From positions 1 through 5,799 of the forward strand of contig QIGJ01000318.1 of assembly GCA_003229995.1 (NCBI GenBank): a DNA stretch of 5,799 nucleotides, given 5' to 3'. This stretch comes from Gammaproteobacteria bacterium. Its GTDB lineage: Bacteria > Pseudomonadota > Gammaproteobacteria > SZUA-152. The position numbers and the translations under genes were made by a program. Shown piece after piece: positions 5,790 through 5,799 of this stretch (position 1 is the stretch's first letter; each line of letters begins with the position of its first letter). The notes under the pieces were generated by a model. It was not told where the DNA came from. It ran no database searches and saw nothing but the letters and a program-made list of their open reading frames with translations.

Positions 5790-5799
5790 AATGTTACTC

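Noticed and set aside
5790..5799. ATG at 5791 just after the last stop, as the start of another gene
   Set aside because: Only three codons are visible and no ribosome binding site precedes it, so nothing can be claimed.

Overview
The window looks like ordinary chromosome from a Gram-negative, probably marine or freshwater gammaproteobacterium. The reasons are moderate GC content, two lipoprotein-type signal peptides and one Sec signal peptide, a PilZ (cyclic-di-GMP receptor) protein, and a periplasmic rhodanese of proteobacterial type. No phage, insertion sequence, CRISPR, tRNA or rRNA sequence was seen. The organism assignment is an inference from protein style, not from a marker gene.

Layout. 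(1) Positions 1-1522, minus strand: a two-gene ABC-2 exporter operon. The ATP-binding subunit (623-1522) is followed by the permease, which overlaps it by 4 bases (ATGA) and runs off the left edge of the window. (2) Positions 1523-1975: a mostly non-coding divergent region. It carries a possible 58-residue small protein gene (1784-1960) with a well-spaced ribosome binding site, ending 15 bases before the rhodanese start. (3) 1976-2785, plus strand: a secreted tandem rhodanese whose first domain has a Cys loop and whose second lacks the catalytic Cys. (4) 2786-3001: an intergenic region with a terminator-like hairpin and a short palindrome. (5) 3002-3391, plus strand: a stand-alone PilZ domain protein. 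(6) 3416-5254, minus strand, convergent with pilZ and only 24 bases away: a 612-residue predicted lipoprotein made almost entirely of six tandem repeats of about 93 residues, starting at TTG. (7) 5255-5363: a divergent promoter region. (8) 5364-5789, plus strand: a 141-residue lipoprotein of unknown function.

How the genes relate. Apart from the ABC pair, and possibly the small ORF with the rhodanese, the genes do not form one operon. Most products act at or outside the inner membrane: exporter, periplasmic rhodanese and two lipoproteins. The two lipoprotein genes are divergent from a shared 109-base region and may be co-regulated. The least explained item is the six-repeat lipoprotein: its repeat architecture is clear, one unit carries a DxDxD insertion, and its ends look permuted relative to the repeat.
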